From Larimichthys crocea (Eukaryota > Chordata > Actinopteri > Sciaenidae), in NCBI RefSeq assembly GCF_000972845.2, contig NW_020852797.1, positions 1 to 64,000 of the forward strand: 64,000 nucleotides of DNA, read 5' to 3'. Shown here piece by piece: positions 10,899 to 23,684 of this stretch. The number at the start of each line of letters is the position of its first letter. Position 1 is the stretch's first letter. The notes under the pieces are model-generated. The model ran no database searches, was not told the DNA's origin, and saw only the letters and a list, made by a program, of their open reading frames with translations. The translations under genes and the position numbers were made by a program.

Positions 10899-13440
10899 CA
10901 GTAGTAGCAACTAAAAAGTTCCGTTCAAGTCTGAAACGCCAGCTGAATGGCAGCCGGTCTTCCAGCTGAGTTCCAGCTGGTCCCTGCCAAGTCCCGTGAA
11001 CGGAGAGACCCCCCTCCTTCTCCTGGGCGTCGTGCTATTTTTTACTGTAAACTCCACCCAACTCGTGATTACAGGGTATGACCAGGAGATGGCGCCTTCT
11101 CTCACAGAACTTATTTACAGTTGTTCTACCTGGAGATGACGTAGCTTACACCTCGTTAGGCATTCTCGTGCTCAACCTTTTGTTTGCGCTTACAGTAACA
11201 GGCTTATTGGGCTTCCAGTTGTCACAGATCACAGCGGAAAATGCAGCAGTGGTTTGACTACTGCATACTGTACACGTCGCCGTATGATTTGACGCGTGTT
11301 CATTGAATTGAAATTAATTTAATGGTTTTTATACTTAACATGTCGCATTCACCAACTAATCAACAACATCTAGGCTGTTCTGTCTTTACTAGTGGTGGGC
11401 TGTTTATCTGCGTTAACCGTGAGGACTCTATCAGGCGAAAAAAAATATCACCATTAATCTATTCGCCAAAGCTGTTCCAGCCTCTCAGGTCGCTTTTTTA
11501 CTTTTTGACTTTTTTCTCTTTTGTTCGTTTTTGTTTTCTTCACTGTAACTCCTGTGGAGTCCTGTCTCTCTATAGCAGTTTAGAGAGTTTTGTGCTTTTG
11601 TCGTGTTTTTCTCATGGTTTTCTTGGTGATGTTTTTTAAATGCCGCTTCCACCTGGACAGCTGCCTTTGTTTACCTGGGAAACAGCTGATCGCGCTAATG
11701 CCGGCCGGCATTGGCGCAATCAGCTGTTCGATTGGCGATTAATCTATGGCCACACCACTAGTCTTTGCATAATTACAGGAGCGTCTCTTCTCTTGTGTTC
11801 GCGCCTTCTCTCGCTTATTCTGCATGTAAACAACAAAATAACCCTTATTAAAAAAGTTTACAAAAACGGTTTCGGACGTTCCCAGGGCTGCCAGGCCTGT
11901 GTGTCAGACCTGCAGGATATACAAGCGATGTTTATTTTTAATTAACAGTTTATTTGGAGGAGGGGTCGTTGTTATTGTGCGGCACATCAGAGCTGCAGGA
12001 AGCCCTTTGTTATGCAGGTATTTACTGTAGGGCACGCTTAGGCCAGGTACCACTACAAACCTCATTAGCATCTCACTGTTTGCCACTGATGGGCTTTTTG
12101 GTCTCCCAGTGTCACAGATCACAGAGCGGAGAATGCCAGCTGGTTTGAGTACTGCTACTATACAGTAGCCTTGTGATTTGCTGTGTGTTCATGAACATGA
12201 ATGACTCCTTTCATTTTTCGTCCATTCCATAGGCTAAATGGCGTATAAATGGGAAGAACTATGTAGTTGACCGGAACAATGAAACTACGAGCAACTGGTT
12301 TTGCTGGGACTTTTATTCCTAATCGGAACACAGGCTCTCCTGTGGCCGTAGCCAACGGCAAAAAAACAATAAAAAACCAGGCAAGATAACAGCAGATATA
12401 ACATTAACACATAGCTACTTCGTGCCCCTCATCGCCATGGCAAACTGCCATGACTGACAGGCTTCACAGCCTCTAACAACGCCACCCCCCCAGGCGTCAC
12501 CCCATACACTGCAGCCAACTTACTGAACACTACTCAAACATGCCACAGTGTATACACAGCCCGTACAATGATGGATGAAATAGTGAAGTATGGTTGGTTC
12601 AAAAAGTTTGGCAGTTATATAGGGATGTTTTTACTTCGGACCATGGACTCACCATGTCGTCCACTAGCCTTCCCTCCCAATAATACACGGCACAATGTCT
12701 TTTAAAGTCCAGGAGAGAAAGTCTGTTGCAAAAGTCACGGTGACTCTCCTTGCCAAAACGTCTGTATGTCCGCGACGAGCTCCTGTTTTGTGCCTGGCTT
12801 AGCCTCCTTGCGACATAAAGTGTTTCATGGAATGCCTAAATATATGTTTGATGGTTTCGTAAGCTTATACTGCAAACTTTATTAAAACCAAAAATTACTT
12901 GACTTATTTCTACTGATTTCACCCGTAATTCTTTCGATTGCGTTTACGCCATTTAGCCTAGGTCATGTTTAATCAACAACCCACTAGGCTATGTTACGGA
13001 CGTTTACGAGAGGATAGGTGTCTTTAATTAATGCGTGTTTTTGGGCATGTTCCTGTTGCTTGCCTTCAATGTTATCTTATCACAACTTTTTTTTTTCCAT
13101 CAACTGATCCGCTGATCAGATGAATCAGCTCACCCTGAGTATCTGTTCAGATGGTTTCTTTAGGACAGTCGACGGTGAGAGCGGAAACATCACTGCTCCT
13201 CCCCGGGACAAATGATGGCATTGGCAGCTGGTTTTTTCAAACAGATGCTTAGGGGATGTTTTCCCATGTCGGGGCCTCACTTGAACTACGTCATCGCGGC
13301 CGGGACTTTTAAAAACCTTCGGTCACTGCACCAGCACAAGGGACCTGTCCGGACCTGTGACGGACCAGCCCACGGTCTCCCCGTCACGGTTCCGTCACGG
13401 AGAAACACTGGGATACTTTTTATCACTGTTGCCTACATTG
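10899..13440 (+). mobile_element. TIR-X copy 1, non-autonomous TIR element
   Basis: Begins CAGTAGTAGCAACTAAAAAG and ends in a diverged complement (GGATACTTTT...GTTGCCTACATTG). Its interior matches the 38,530-40,521 copy in order: an AGCTGAATGGCAGCC start, a CACCACTAGTCTTTGCATAA block, a GGTTTTGCTGGACTTTATTC-like block, and CCCGTCACGG repeats near the right end. It contains no credible coding frame. It splits an L1-clade LINE whose endonuclease frame is visible on both sides. Superfamily unassigned. Confidence 0.7.
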
Positions 13441-13658
13441 AGGACACGAACAACACCAAGAAATAAACACCCCCCAACTATGTTCCGCGTATGGTCCAAG
13501 AGAACCCCTTGAACACAGAATTTGGTATAGTGATAAATGGAGGGATTTACCATCCTGCTAAAAGAGACTTATACACAACTACTCACCCCCCTACCAAGAG
13601 CTATGCTCGAATCGATTAATTCTTATTGAATAAGGACTGATGTATATAGGGTAGTTAT
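13441..13658 (+). pseudogene. L1-clade LINE endonuclease, continuation after TIR-X
   Basis: The stretch at 13,550-13,650 reads, with frameshifts, HPAKRD, then SYARID, then FLLNKD-like residues. This is the segment that follows the GGDFN region in L1-clade endonucleases (WRxxHPxxRDYT...SRIDYFL). It continues the element broken at 10,898 and is cut at 13,658 by the right inverted-repeat arm. Too short and frameshifted to encode anything. Confidence 0.6.
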
Positions 13659-15640
13659 TGAGAGATTGATTAAGTGTGCGATTGGGAGTGTTAGAGTGTT
13701 CAGATGTTTCTTTATGAGCATACTATCCATCTGAAAAGCGTCTTTACTTTTAGAACTTTTTAAACAACGAATAATCTTTTTAGTTTGTGCTTCATCGGTG
13801 ATGTTCAAACTGAAGCCTGTGTAATTTTCAGTACGTAGGCCAGCTACAGGCGTAATGTAACTTTTCTTAAAATGATTGCCTAACTCATAGACAGACTCAA
13901 TAAAAAATGAATTAAAAATGCTTGCAATGGAACCATTATCTTTGATTAACTTGCCCTGAGATTTTAGGTGTATGTCTTCTACGTGACATCCTTCTCGCCC
14001 TATGAGGCTATTGATATTTTTCCAAATTTCTTTACTATTTCTTTTAGCCTCGTTTAGTACTTGAATATAAACACGTGACTTTGCGAATCTCATTTCATTA
14101 ACCACTTTATTCCTCAAACCTCAAACCAATCTTTCTTAGATTTAATGGCTTTTTTAAAGGCTAAATCTCTGTTTTTCATCAATTGCCACAAGGTGTCGCT
14201 AAACCAGGGCAGGGTTACTCTCTTTCTCCGTTTTCTCTTGGACTGCACAGTAAACTTCTCTCTAACAGTTTTCAGTTTGACTGCAAATAAGTCGCAGCCA
14301 TGATCCAAGTCCTCTGTGGACAAAACATCCTCCCAGTCCAGACCGTTTATCTCACTTTCATAAGCAAGTTGTTTACTTTTGGGTATGTGCGATATCATTT
14401 CTGCGTGATGTGGCATGTTCTCAAATCTATTTTTATTTAATTTTCTTGCTATTAAAGTTAAATTGTGATCAGACAGTCCAGTAAGGAGATTGTAACTTTT
14501 TGTTATCCTCTCTGGTTTGTTGGAGAAGATAAGATCCAACATTGTGCTTGAGCTTTTTGTTATCCTTGTTGGCTCTTTAATCAGTTGCTGCAGGTTATAT
14601 TTATCTGTTATAGTTTTCAGTTTATTCCTTTTCCCTCTGTCTTCCCAGTTTAGATTAAAATCACCCATGAGAATAATCTCTTTGTTTTGTTTACATTGTT
14701 TCAACATATATAAAAAGCACTTGAATGACATTTGTTGACATAATACAACTTTTATGGCAACATGCTCTAAAGTGTCTGCTGCATCGAGCATAATGCGCTC
14801 ACATTTAATACCCCCCCTCCCCTCCCCCCAACTCGGTCTCGTCGGAAACACTGATATCGGGGTACGGAGAAAACATTGACAGGGGTTGATTGTTGCAACC
14901 ATGTCTCAGACAAACATAAAAAAGTTCAGGTTAGAGTTTGATAGTAAGTGAGTCAGTTGATCAGTCTTGGAGACAACACTTTTGACATTTAAGTGTCCCC
15001 CAAAAAGCCCTTTGGGTATCAGTTTTGGGTCCCATATGACCTTTGTGTGATTGACAGTCGTCTGGAATAGGTAAAAAGCTTGCTGTTTGATAACTGTAGG
15101 ATTCCTACAGGTCGGGATGAATGTAGTTTTAAAGTCTTTGGTGTCATTTTCATGGGACGCTCCAAATGAGTTTCTGAATAAGTCACAGTTGTCAATGGCA
15201 GTTGAAACCAAGCTGTGTGCATCATGTATAATTGTCCCATAATCACTCACCTCCGACGGAGATGTTATATTTGAATCTGAAGATCTCTCAGTGCGGGCGA
15301 TGTTTTGTGAAACCACTGGATTAACTGGTCCTGGATTGAGATGAACATCGCCTGACAGCAGTAGTATCAGGAGGATGAATGTATGAGTTCCTCGAGACGG
15401 AGAAGTAAGTCTCTGGTGTTTTGTTGTATGTCTACCTGCCATGGCCTGCCCATGACCCAACACGGAAGAGTAAACTACATAGAGGCCCATCAGGTTGTAA
15501 TGTGGGCTTACAGCGTCAAAAGCGTGAAAAGTTACACGACTATTGAGGGAAAAGCTTGACAACGCCACCCTGGGAATTTCACCCAAGGAATTGCTCAAAC
15601 ACAAGGCAGAAAGGTTCGTGGTTACTGGAGGGCAAGAGAC
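13659..15640 (-). pseudogene. LINE-B N-terminal and endonuclease region, truncated (right arm)
   Basis: Three adjoining minus-strand frames: 15,604-14,906 (232 aa), 14,902-14,114 (262 aa) and 14,117-13,623 (164 aa). The first carries a hydrophobic ILLLLSGDV stretch running into the 2A-like motif GDVHLNPGP (15,326-15,352). The second carries endonuclease motifs ILMGDFNLNW and LSDHNLTLI with a STMLDLIFSNKPE stretch between. The third is the charged linker before RT (EIWKNINSLIGREG). A frame change at 14,902 and the abrupt end at 13,659, before any RT motif, make it non-functional. The matching left-arm copy continues into RT. Confidence 0.75.
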
Positions 15641-16879
15641 ATGGTTTGAAGTTTAAAAATACAAATTTTATTCAACATTTGTTTTTAAAAAGTATACTCA
15701 GTAAAAACTCATTCACACAAATAAAAGAAACCTAATCAGAGCCGAGGTCGAAGTGGATGGGCAAGGGCTAGTGCAGGATCCACCAAAAAAAAAGGCCAAA
15801 ACAACTTAAATCACCAGACACACGTGGCAGACACTCTCACTGAAGAAACCCACTCCCAGGGACACAGCAAGATACGACGGGAGGACACCACCACCAGGTC
15901 ACCAGCACCACCACCACCGGCCTACAGCAACTGAAGAGGAAAAAATAGAACACGTTAGTGAGATTGCACACACACAAAAAAGAAAATACCCAAAACTATA
16001 AGTAAATGAGCGAATTACAGGCTTAAGCAAAATGCTAACTGCCCAAAACAAAAAAAACTAAACGAAACAAAACTCAAACAATTTACAAAACAACTCTGAA
16101 TTAACAAAGTAGAATTACATAAACAAAATCCAGGCTCAACCTATACACACCAAAGGGGATCAGTCCCCAGTAAAAAAAAAGATGCTTGTGCCCGGCCGAA
16201 CAATCGTCCTGCACAGCGTGTATCTCAGGAGCCGTGAAGCCGCTGACGGCCACAGAAGAACGCCGTGGGCAGCAACGGACAACCGGCAACACAGAGAAAG
16301 CAGCACAAAATAACACCAAACAAAGCAGCAGCGGCCCAATGAGGTGGTTACAACACCTAGTCAAAAGGAAAACACTATTAGCATGTGCTAGATGCGCTAA
16401 GATTAATGCAGTGGCATGTAACAATGTACATACCTTCTTAGTAGAACACACACTCATGAGGAGGAAGGATTGGACTCCAGGCAGCCGCCAGCATTCACCT
16501 GTGACCAGACCAGCATTAGCCACGTAGCAGCACCAAGCACAACGCCGAGAAAAACAACACTTACCACCAGCCAACGATAACAGCACACACACACCGGGAG
16601 CACGGAGCAGCACACAAACCTACAACAACAATTAAATACCTTAAATATAAGAACAGACAAAACGACAAGCAAGGCGAGCAGCGGGCGGCCATACCTGTCA
16701 GGCACACAACCTCCGACCCGGAAGCAACACGGGTGACGATAGAAGTGCAGAGGAAGGCCCGGTGGGCGGACTACTGTTTTTAAACCGGTTCACCTCGATG
16801 ACTGGCGGAAGTGAAACCATAACAACAATCAACAGAAAGAGCGAGGGGAAACAAGACAAAAACGCTTGTACTGCTACAC
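15641..16879 (-). promoter_or_regulatory. LINE-B 5' region, right-arm copy
   Basis: Reverse complement of 2,818-4,035. It contains TTATATTTAAGGTATTTAAT, a TATA-like and donor-like stretch near 16,640, and several GTAAGT/GTATG-type sites, but no frame with a recognisable product. Frames of 113-170 codons here are unsupported. Inferred to be the 5' UTR of LINE-B. Confidence 0.4.
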
Positions 16880-19704
16880 AAGGAAGCCAAAATGGGAGAG
16901 ATGTGATCTCTGATCTTGGTTCCTGTCAGAACACGTGCAGCAGCATTCTGAATTAACTGCAAAGTCCTAAGAGACTTATTGGAGCAGCCTGATAACAAAG
17001 AGTTACAATAGTCCAGCCTTGAAGTAACAAATGTGTGGACTAGTTTTTTTTGAGAGACGATGTGATTTTAGCGATGTTATGTAAGTGAAAGAATGCAGTC
17101 CTCGAAATTTGTTTTATGTGGACGTTAAAAGACAAATCCTTATCAAAAACAACTCCAAGATTCTTTACAGTGGAGCTGGAGGCCAGGGTGATCCCTTCTA
17201 AAGGAACTAAGTCTCTAGAAAGAGAGTTTCTGAGGTGTTTGGGTCCAATTACAAGAACTTCAGTTTTGTCTGAATTTAACATCAAAAAATTGTAGGTCAT
17301 CCAACTTTTTATATCCTTAAGGCATGCTTGGAGTTTAGTTAACTGATTGGTTTCATCAGGCTTGATCAATAAATATAATTGGGTGTCGTGAGCATAACAA
17401 TGAAATTTGATAGAGTGATTCCTAATAATGTTCCCTAAAGGAAGCATATATAAACTAAATAGAAGTGGTCCTAGTACAGAACCTTGTGGGACTCCATGAC
17501 AAACTTTGGTATACATGGAGGGTTCATCATTGACGTGAACAAACTGAGATTGATCTAAGAAATATGAAGCTACCAGCTTAGGGTGATTCCTTTGATGCCA
17601 ATTTGATGTTCCAGTCTCCGTAAAAGAATTTGATGGTCAATGGTGTCAAATGCGGCACTAAGATCTAACAGGACAAGTACAGAGATGAGTCCTTTGTCTG
17701 ATGCCATTAGGAGGTCATTTGTAACTTTGACTAATGCGGTCTCTGTGCTATGATGCACTCTAAATCCTGACTGAAAATCCTCAAATAGACTATTGTTATG
17801 GAGAAAGTCACACAGCTGATTAGCTACAGCTTTCTCAAGTATCTTAGACAGAAAGGGAAGGTTTGATATCGGTCTGTAGTTGGCTAAGACCTCTGGGTCT
17901 AGAGTGGGCTTTTTAAGAAGAGGTTTAATTACAGCTACCTTAAAGGACTGTGGTACATATCCTGATAATAAAGACAGATTAATCATATCCAATAACGAAT
18001 TACTAACTACAGGTAAAACATCCTTGAGCAACCTGGTTGGGATGGAGTCTAAGAGACAGGATGACGGCTTAGCTGCAGAAATGATTAAAGTTATTTGATG
18101 AAGGTCGATGGGGGAAAAACAGTCTAAATACATATCAGGTTTTACAGCTGTTTCAAAACTTGCTGTATCAGAATGCAGATCAATGCCTGTTGAGGGCAAG
18201 AGGTGATGGATTTTGTCTCTAATAGTTATAATCTTATCATTAAAGAAGCTCATGAAGTCATTGCTACTTAGACCTAAAGGAATAGATGGTTCAGTAGAGC
18301 TGTGATTCTCTGTTAGCCTGGCTACAGTGCTGAAGAGAAACCTGGGGTTGTTCTTATTCTCCTCAATTAAAGAAGAGTAATAGGCTGCTCTGGCATTACG
18401 GAGAGCCTTCCTGTATGTTTTGAGATTATCTTGCCAGACTAGATGAGATTCTTCCAGTTTAGTGGCACGCCATTTGCGTTCAGATTTACGTGCCTCTTGC
18501 TTTAATTTACGAGTCTGCTGGCTATACCATGGTGCTAGCCTTCTTTGTTTAATTATCTTCTTTTTCAGAGGTGCAATAGAGTCTAGAGTTGTCCGTAATG
18601 AGCCTGTAATACTATCAACAAGATGGTCTATTTGTGGGTGGCTAAAGGAAGTAGACAAGTCCTCTGTTACAGTTAGACATGGCATTTGATTCAATGCTGA
18701 AGGAATCACTTCCTTAAATTTGGCTACAGCACTATCAGATAAACATCTGCTGTAGAAGCTTCTACACAAAGGCTTATAGTCCGGTAGTATGAACTCAAAG
18801 GTTATTAAAAAATGGTCAGACAGAAGAGGATTCTGTGGGAAGACTATTATATTATCAATTTCAATGCCATATGAAAGAACAAGATCAAGAGTGTGGTTCA
18901 GACAATGAGTCGGTTTATTTACACTTTGACAAAAGCCAATTGAGTCTAATAGAGAGATAAACGCAGTACTAAGACTATCATTGTGGTTGTCCACATGAAT
19001 GTTAAAATCACCTACAATAATTACTTTATCTGTTTTAAGGATCAAGCCTGATGCAAATTCTGCTAATTCAGATAAAAATTCAGAATAAGGACCTGGAGCT
19101 CGATATACTGTAACAAATAAAATTGGCTGCAATGTTTTCCAGGTTGGGTGAGTGAGGCTAAGAACAAGATTTTCAAATGAATTATAATTTAGTTTAGGAT
19201 TTATTAATAGACTTAATATAGCTCCAACTCCACCACCTGACCAGTACTTCAAGGAATATGAGTATTACAATGACTGGGAGGAGTGGATTCATTTAAGCTA
19301 ACATATTCATCCTCCTGCAGCCAGGTTTCAGTGAGGCAAAACAAATCAATATCATAATCAGATATTAATTCATCGACTAACAGCTTTAGATGACAAAGAC
19401 CTGATATTCAGGAGTCCACATTTCATTCTTTTATTTTGGACTGTTGGAGATGTTGATTTAATTTTTATTAAGTTCAGTCTATCACTATATGTATGTGCAG
19501 TGTTAAAATAGGCCACATCATAGCGGAATGCATGGTCTATGAAATCTATGGTTATAATGACAAGGGACACCAAAAGTTTTAGAATGCAGGGAGAGACTGT
19601 AACACTGCCAAACATTATGTGTAGCATCTTTTTCATGAACTTCTCGTCAAATGAGTGAGCTGAGGTCACACTTGAGAAAAAGGGGGGGTTGGAGGGGATT
19701 TTCT
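16880..19704 (-). pseudogene. L2-type LINE, endonuclease-RT, best-preserved copy
   Basis: Main frame 19,252-17,570 (560 aa). The N-terminal endonuclease shows [23 protein letters not shown] and [10 protein letters not shown]. The RT start is [18 protein letters not shown], and motif A is [13 protein letters not shown]. After a break the next frame (17,516-17,040) carries motif B GVPQGSVLGPLLFS. Motif C reads YAHDTQLYL instead of the usual YADDT, so a catalytic aspartate is lost. RT thumb-like sequence (NKSLRTLQLIQNAAARVL) is at 16,998-16,830, then the copy ends at the LINE-B insertion. A short upstream frame (19,669-19,370) carries the [13 protein letters not shown] start of the endonuclease. 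The 3' half and tail are missing here. Confidence 0.9.
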
Positions 19705-21487
19705 CCTCTCAACACAAAGATGGAGGTCAGAGAAATGGCACATTTAAAATTCACTTAGTATGCTGATTTGCCTGCATCCTTTCAGGCAGGGCTTCAAACA
19801 GCTTTTGTCTCCCCATAAAGGAATTCAATTACTGGGCAGAGAGGCACTGGGGGCCAGCAATAATCACACTGCTTCAGAAGCCCTTAAGCTCATGTTATGA
19901 TGAAGGCAAACTGTCAAGTGCTAAATAGAAAAACACTATGTTCTCTCTTTTTGGGAAATGCATCTGTCATTCCATATCAGCTGCATGCATATCCTGGAAC
20001 AGACTGGGAACATTATCTGTCACTTTTACTCTCCCAGCACATATCTCTTAAAAGGTGGAGAAATAAAGCAGGGCATTGAATGCTATACGGGTCACAGCAC
20101 CCCACAAGCATTGACCGTGTTCTCGTCACCTCACGTCCTACCTAAAGAAAAGTAGAAAGAACATTTTTGGCATGGCATAGGAAGGATTTCATTGTGAACG
20201 TAGCCAAGTCAACTGTGAATAATATTTGGAACAGCAGTATACACAGTGTTTGGAGGACAGCCGAGAGCCCTGAAACATAAGCCCTGCACTGGCAGTACCT
20301 GATGAACGTTAAAAAAACACACACTGTGAGTCAATGGTGCATTTCAGCCCATAATTAGGGCAAAGCACATTCCTCTAATTAAACAAATTTATCAATTAAT
20401 TTGAGAGGATCATTACGGCTCTTTTGAGGATCTTCATCAAAAAGCTGAAATGCCTTCCACAGTGTGAGTCCCAAATGGTGACAAATAATTTCACTGTTTT
20501 TTATTCATTAGATCTAGGTCTCCACTGTTTCTGCATGCAGTATTCTTTATAATTCAGCCTTAGGCAAGTCAGATATATCCCACCGTATTGAACAGAGCTG
20601 AAGCAGGATCTTTGTCACATACTGTATGTTTGTCCCTAAGTTTGATTCACATACACACAATACAAGACAGCATTTGAGAGAGCCAGAGCTGTCATCATGA
20701 TCTTTTCAGATCTTTCCTGGAGTTGGAATGACTCTGCCCACATACAGTAGTGATTTCTCAGTGTGGCAAATCAGGCTCATTAGTAGAGCTCACCTGTCTT
20801 CAGCATAATGCCAGAACAAATTACATACTGGATGAAGCCAGGCACTGGTTTTAAGTATCTGACTGCCTTAAGCACATCCAGAGAGAGGCTTTTTTTTTTT
20901 TCATTGAATACAAAAATATAATTTATTTAGTTTTCAAACAGGAAATGCAGGGGGAAATTAGAAATCTTAATAGTGTTTATTTCTGGTAATGGAGTTGAGC
21001 TCAACTTGGCCAAGGGTGATGCTCCTGATGGCAATAATGGTTGTGTCATTGGTTATGCTTCTCGACATTCTCTATTTGTCCACCAGACTTTTTTCTCACT
21101 CACACATGCGGCCACTCCCTTCTACCCAGCACTTCCTGACTGACCTTCCCTGCCTCCTGTTTATCTGTTTCCACTTTCCCTCATCAGCCTTGCAGTATTC
21201 AACCGGCCCATTCGCAGATTGTCAGTATGGCTTTATTATTTCATTGTATTCAGGCCCCTGATTATTTAGACTTTGGACTTGTCATTGTCTGTTTTGGATT
21301 GTCTGTTTGTTGAATGGTCTAGCTCGGGTGTCGAGAGAGAGTTTGTAGGTAGGCAGCCCAGAGATTAATTTTTTATCTACTGTGCTCTCATGACATGTGA
21401 AACTCAAGTAAAAATAAGAAAAGACAAATTAACTCAGCGCAAACAAAAGGCAGGTGGTATTGACGACACAGCCTCACCTCTACTACT
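19705..21487. other. Unrecognised, probably intergenic sequence
   Basis: About 1.8 kb of ordinary-composition DNA to the right of the inverted repeat. Only short frames occur (up to 90 codons) and I recognise none. There is a T10+ run near 20,890 and a pyrimidine-rich stretch at 21,080-21,200. I see no repeat structure or RNA gene. Confidence 0.5.
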
Positions 21488-21997
21488 TGTTGTGGAGAAA
21501 TTGCTGAAGTCAAAGATCAATGGTGAGGTCAGGAAGGAAGAAAGTGTTCAGGAGCCTCTGATGTCTTATTCTGTATTATTTATTGATGCTTGATCAAGGA
21601 GAATTAGAGACACTCTCATGGCGCATCAGAAGTGCCTCAGTCGGTCTCACATTCTGTCCAACTCATCCTGGTGCATAAACTTTAAACCCAAAGATAACAC
21701 CACAAATACTATACGCCCAGAATTAGCCAAAGAGAATGTCCTTACCCATGTTAGTATTACTGTCAGCACATTCTAGTCTGGAGACACAGACGTCTGTTTA
21801 CGCAGATTGGAACGTCAACAGCAAGCTATCTATTATGTTTAGGAAGGCAGCAATAGATCTCTTCGACCCTGGCCACCACAGTGTTGAGATAGACTGGCAC
21901 CTACTGTTCTCAAACAAAGCCAAACAACTAATACTGCCGAGAACCTCAAGACCCACACATGACCTCGTGTAACTTTAGGATAGAAAATTCCACAACA
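21488..21997 (-). mobile_element. Solo LTR of the ERV family
   Basis: Bounded by TGTTGTGGAG at the left and TTCCACAACA at the right. These are inverted TG...CA ends typical of LTRs. The sequence matches the LTRs at 48,038-48,509 and 33,754-34,129, and orientation is set from those (minus strand). No internal retroviral sequence flanks it, so it is most simply a solo LTR left by recombination. I could not find a clear target-site duplication. Confidence 0.75.
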
Positions 21998-23212
21998 CTC
22001 CTGAGTAGCAGAAACTCTACTGACTTTATCAGGTGTTCAGTTCAGATCTAGACTGACTCAGCCAGTATACCATGAGGTCATTTACATTACCAAAGGTAAC
22101 TGATACTTTGGAATGTATCAACAAATAGAAATAGGCTTTCCTACAAAAAGGAAATACCTTTACTTGGTTAGTCCAGTGGTGTTAGCTTTGACATAATATA
22201 TACCAGGGGTCGGCAAATAAGTTTGGACACGGGCCAATTTTTTTTCTGACAATTCCATCGTGGGCCATGACCATGCGCGCGGGGGGGGGGTTTCCTGATT
22301 GGCTGAGTGAGAACCGCACGTGTGTTCTGCGTCCTGATTAATTAAGGGAGTACTGTACAAAATGCGTGTAATAAGGTGTATAAAAGTGTGTGGTTAGGGG
22401 TTTTACGGCCTTAAAACATGTATGGTAATTGTACTTACTTCGCGGAGTTCGTTTACGCCCACTGCGTCTGTCATGAAACAGGCAACCTGCCCTAGCAACC
22501 TGCCGTAACTAATGTATACAGCAGCGCAGATCTGCCGCTGATGTGCATTCACATTCATATTTGATATTTGAGCCGACCTTGTTTGGTTTTGTTTTTTTCA
22601 TTTAATGAAAAATATTTGTTCACGTTGTCCGTTACAAGAGGGACACAGGACACTTTTACTTTCCACAGGTTACAGCGCACACACGTGCCAATTAGTGTTC
22701 CAACCTGTGCGTCAAGTAAAGAGGCTGCGAGGATGTTCTGGCTGCTGTTTTGTCACGTTACTTATCAGCTACTTTTCAATAAATGTTGTGAAATCTGTGA
22801 AATTGTTGTATTTTGACAGGAAACATGAGGTTTAAAAGATATATTTAAATATATATATATATATTAGTGCTGTCAAAATTAACGCGTTAATTTTGTCGAT
22901 TAATTTTAAAGAATTAACGCGTTAAAAAAAATTAACGCAATTAACGCGGCTTTGTTTACTTCCGGTGGCGGCCGCCATTTTGGATGTGGCAAAGTAGAGC
23001 TTTGTTTCCCAGATATATTAGTGTGTGTGTGTGAACGGGTGTATAAGAGGCATTAACTTAAAGCCCTCACGGAGACTGCGCCCTGGGCGGTCGCCCACAT
23101 TGCCCACAGCTAAAACCGGCCCTGCTTGTTTTAGTTTACGGGCAGATCTGCCACATCCAATATGGCGGACACGTTAACGTATCGCAGCAACGGACCAACC
23201 TGCTCAGTGAGG

Positions 23213-23675
23213 CGTCTATGTATATGTCTATGATCTATCCTAACTAAAGGAGAGTCTATGTATATATGTCTATGATCTATCCTAACTAAAGGAGAGTCTA
23301 TGTATATATGTCTATGATCTATCCTAACTAAAGGAGAGTCTATGTATATATCTCTATGATCTATCCTAACTAAAGGAGAGTCTATGTATATATGTATATG
23401 ATCTATCCTAACTAAAGGAGAGTCTATGTATATATGTCTATGATCTATTCTAACTAAAGGAGAGTCTATGTATATGTCTATGATCTATCCTAACTAAAGG
23501 AGAGTCTATGTATATATGTTTATGATCTATCCTAACTAAAGGAGAGTCTATGTATATGTCTATGATCTATCCTAACTAAAGGAGAGTCTGTGCATATATG
23601 TCTATGATCTATCCTAACTAAAGGAGAGTCTATGTATATATGTCTATGATCTATCCTAACTAAAGGAGACTCTAT
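23213..23675 (+). repeat. 42-bp minisatellite, about 11 copies
   Basis: Tandem unit of the form CTAACTAAAGGAGAGTCTAT plus GTATATATGTCTATGATCTATC, 42 bp. Some copies lack one TA and are 40 bp. Units differ by only one or two bases. The array ends 10 bp before the start codon of the BED-finger frame, so it sits where a 5' UTR or promoter would be. Confidence 0.9.
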
Positions 23676-23684
23676 GGTGGAAAG

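Larger units (their letters stand above)
13659..19704 (-). repeat. Right arm of the ~6-kb inverted repeat
   Basis: Reverse-complement partner of 1-6,011, separated from it by about 7.6 kb. It holds an L2 LINE (16,880-19,704) interrupted by the 5' half of LINE-B (13,659-16,879), both on the minus strand. At 13,659 the arm abuts L1-clade endonuclease sequence directly, so this is a clean breakpoint. This arm keeps long open frames (up to 560 codons) where the left arm has only short pieces. Confidence 0.85.

Noticed and set aside
16186..16527. 113-codon plus-strand frame in the LINE-B 5' region
   Set aside because: Low complexity, no known motif, and not preserved in the left-arm copy of the same sequence.
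21390..21593. 67-codon frame with basic N-terminus
   Set aside because: Runs into the solo LTR and has no domain; chance frame.
23213..23675. Possible CRISPR-like array (42-bp units)
   Set aside because: Units are fully tandem with no spacers; minisatellite.
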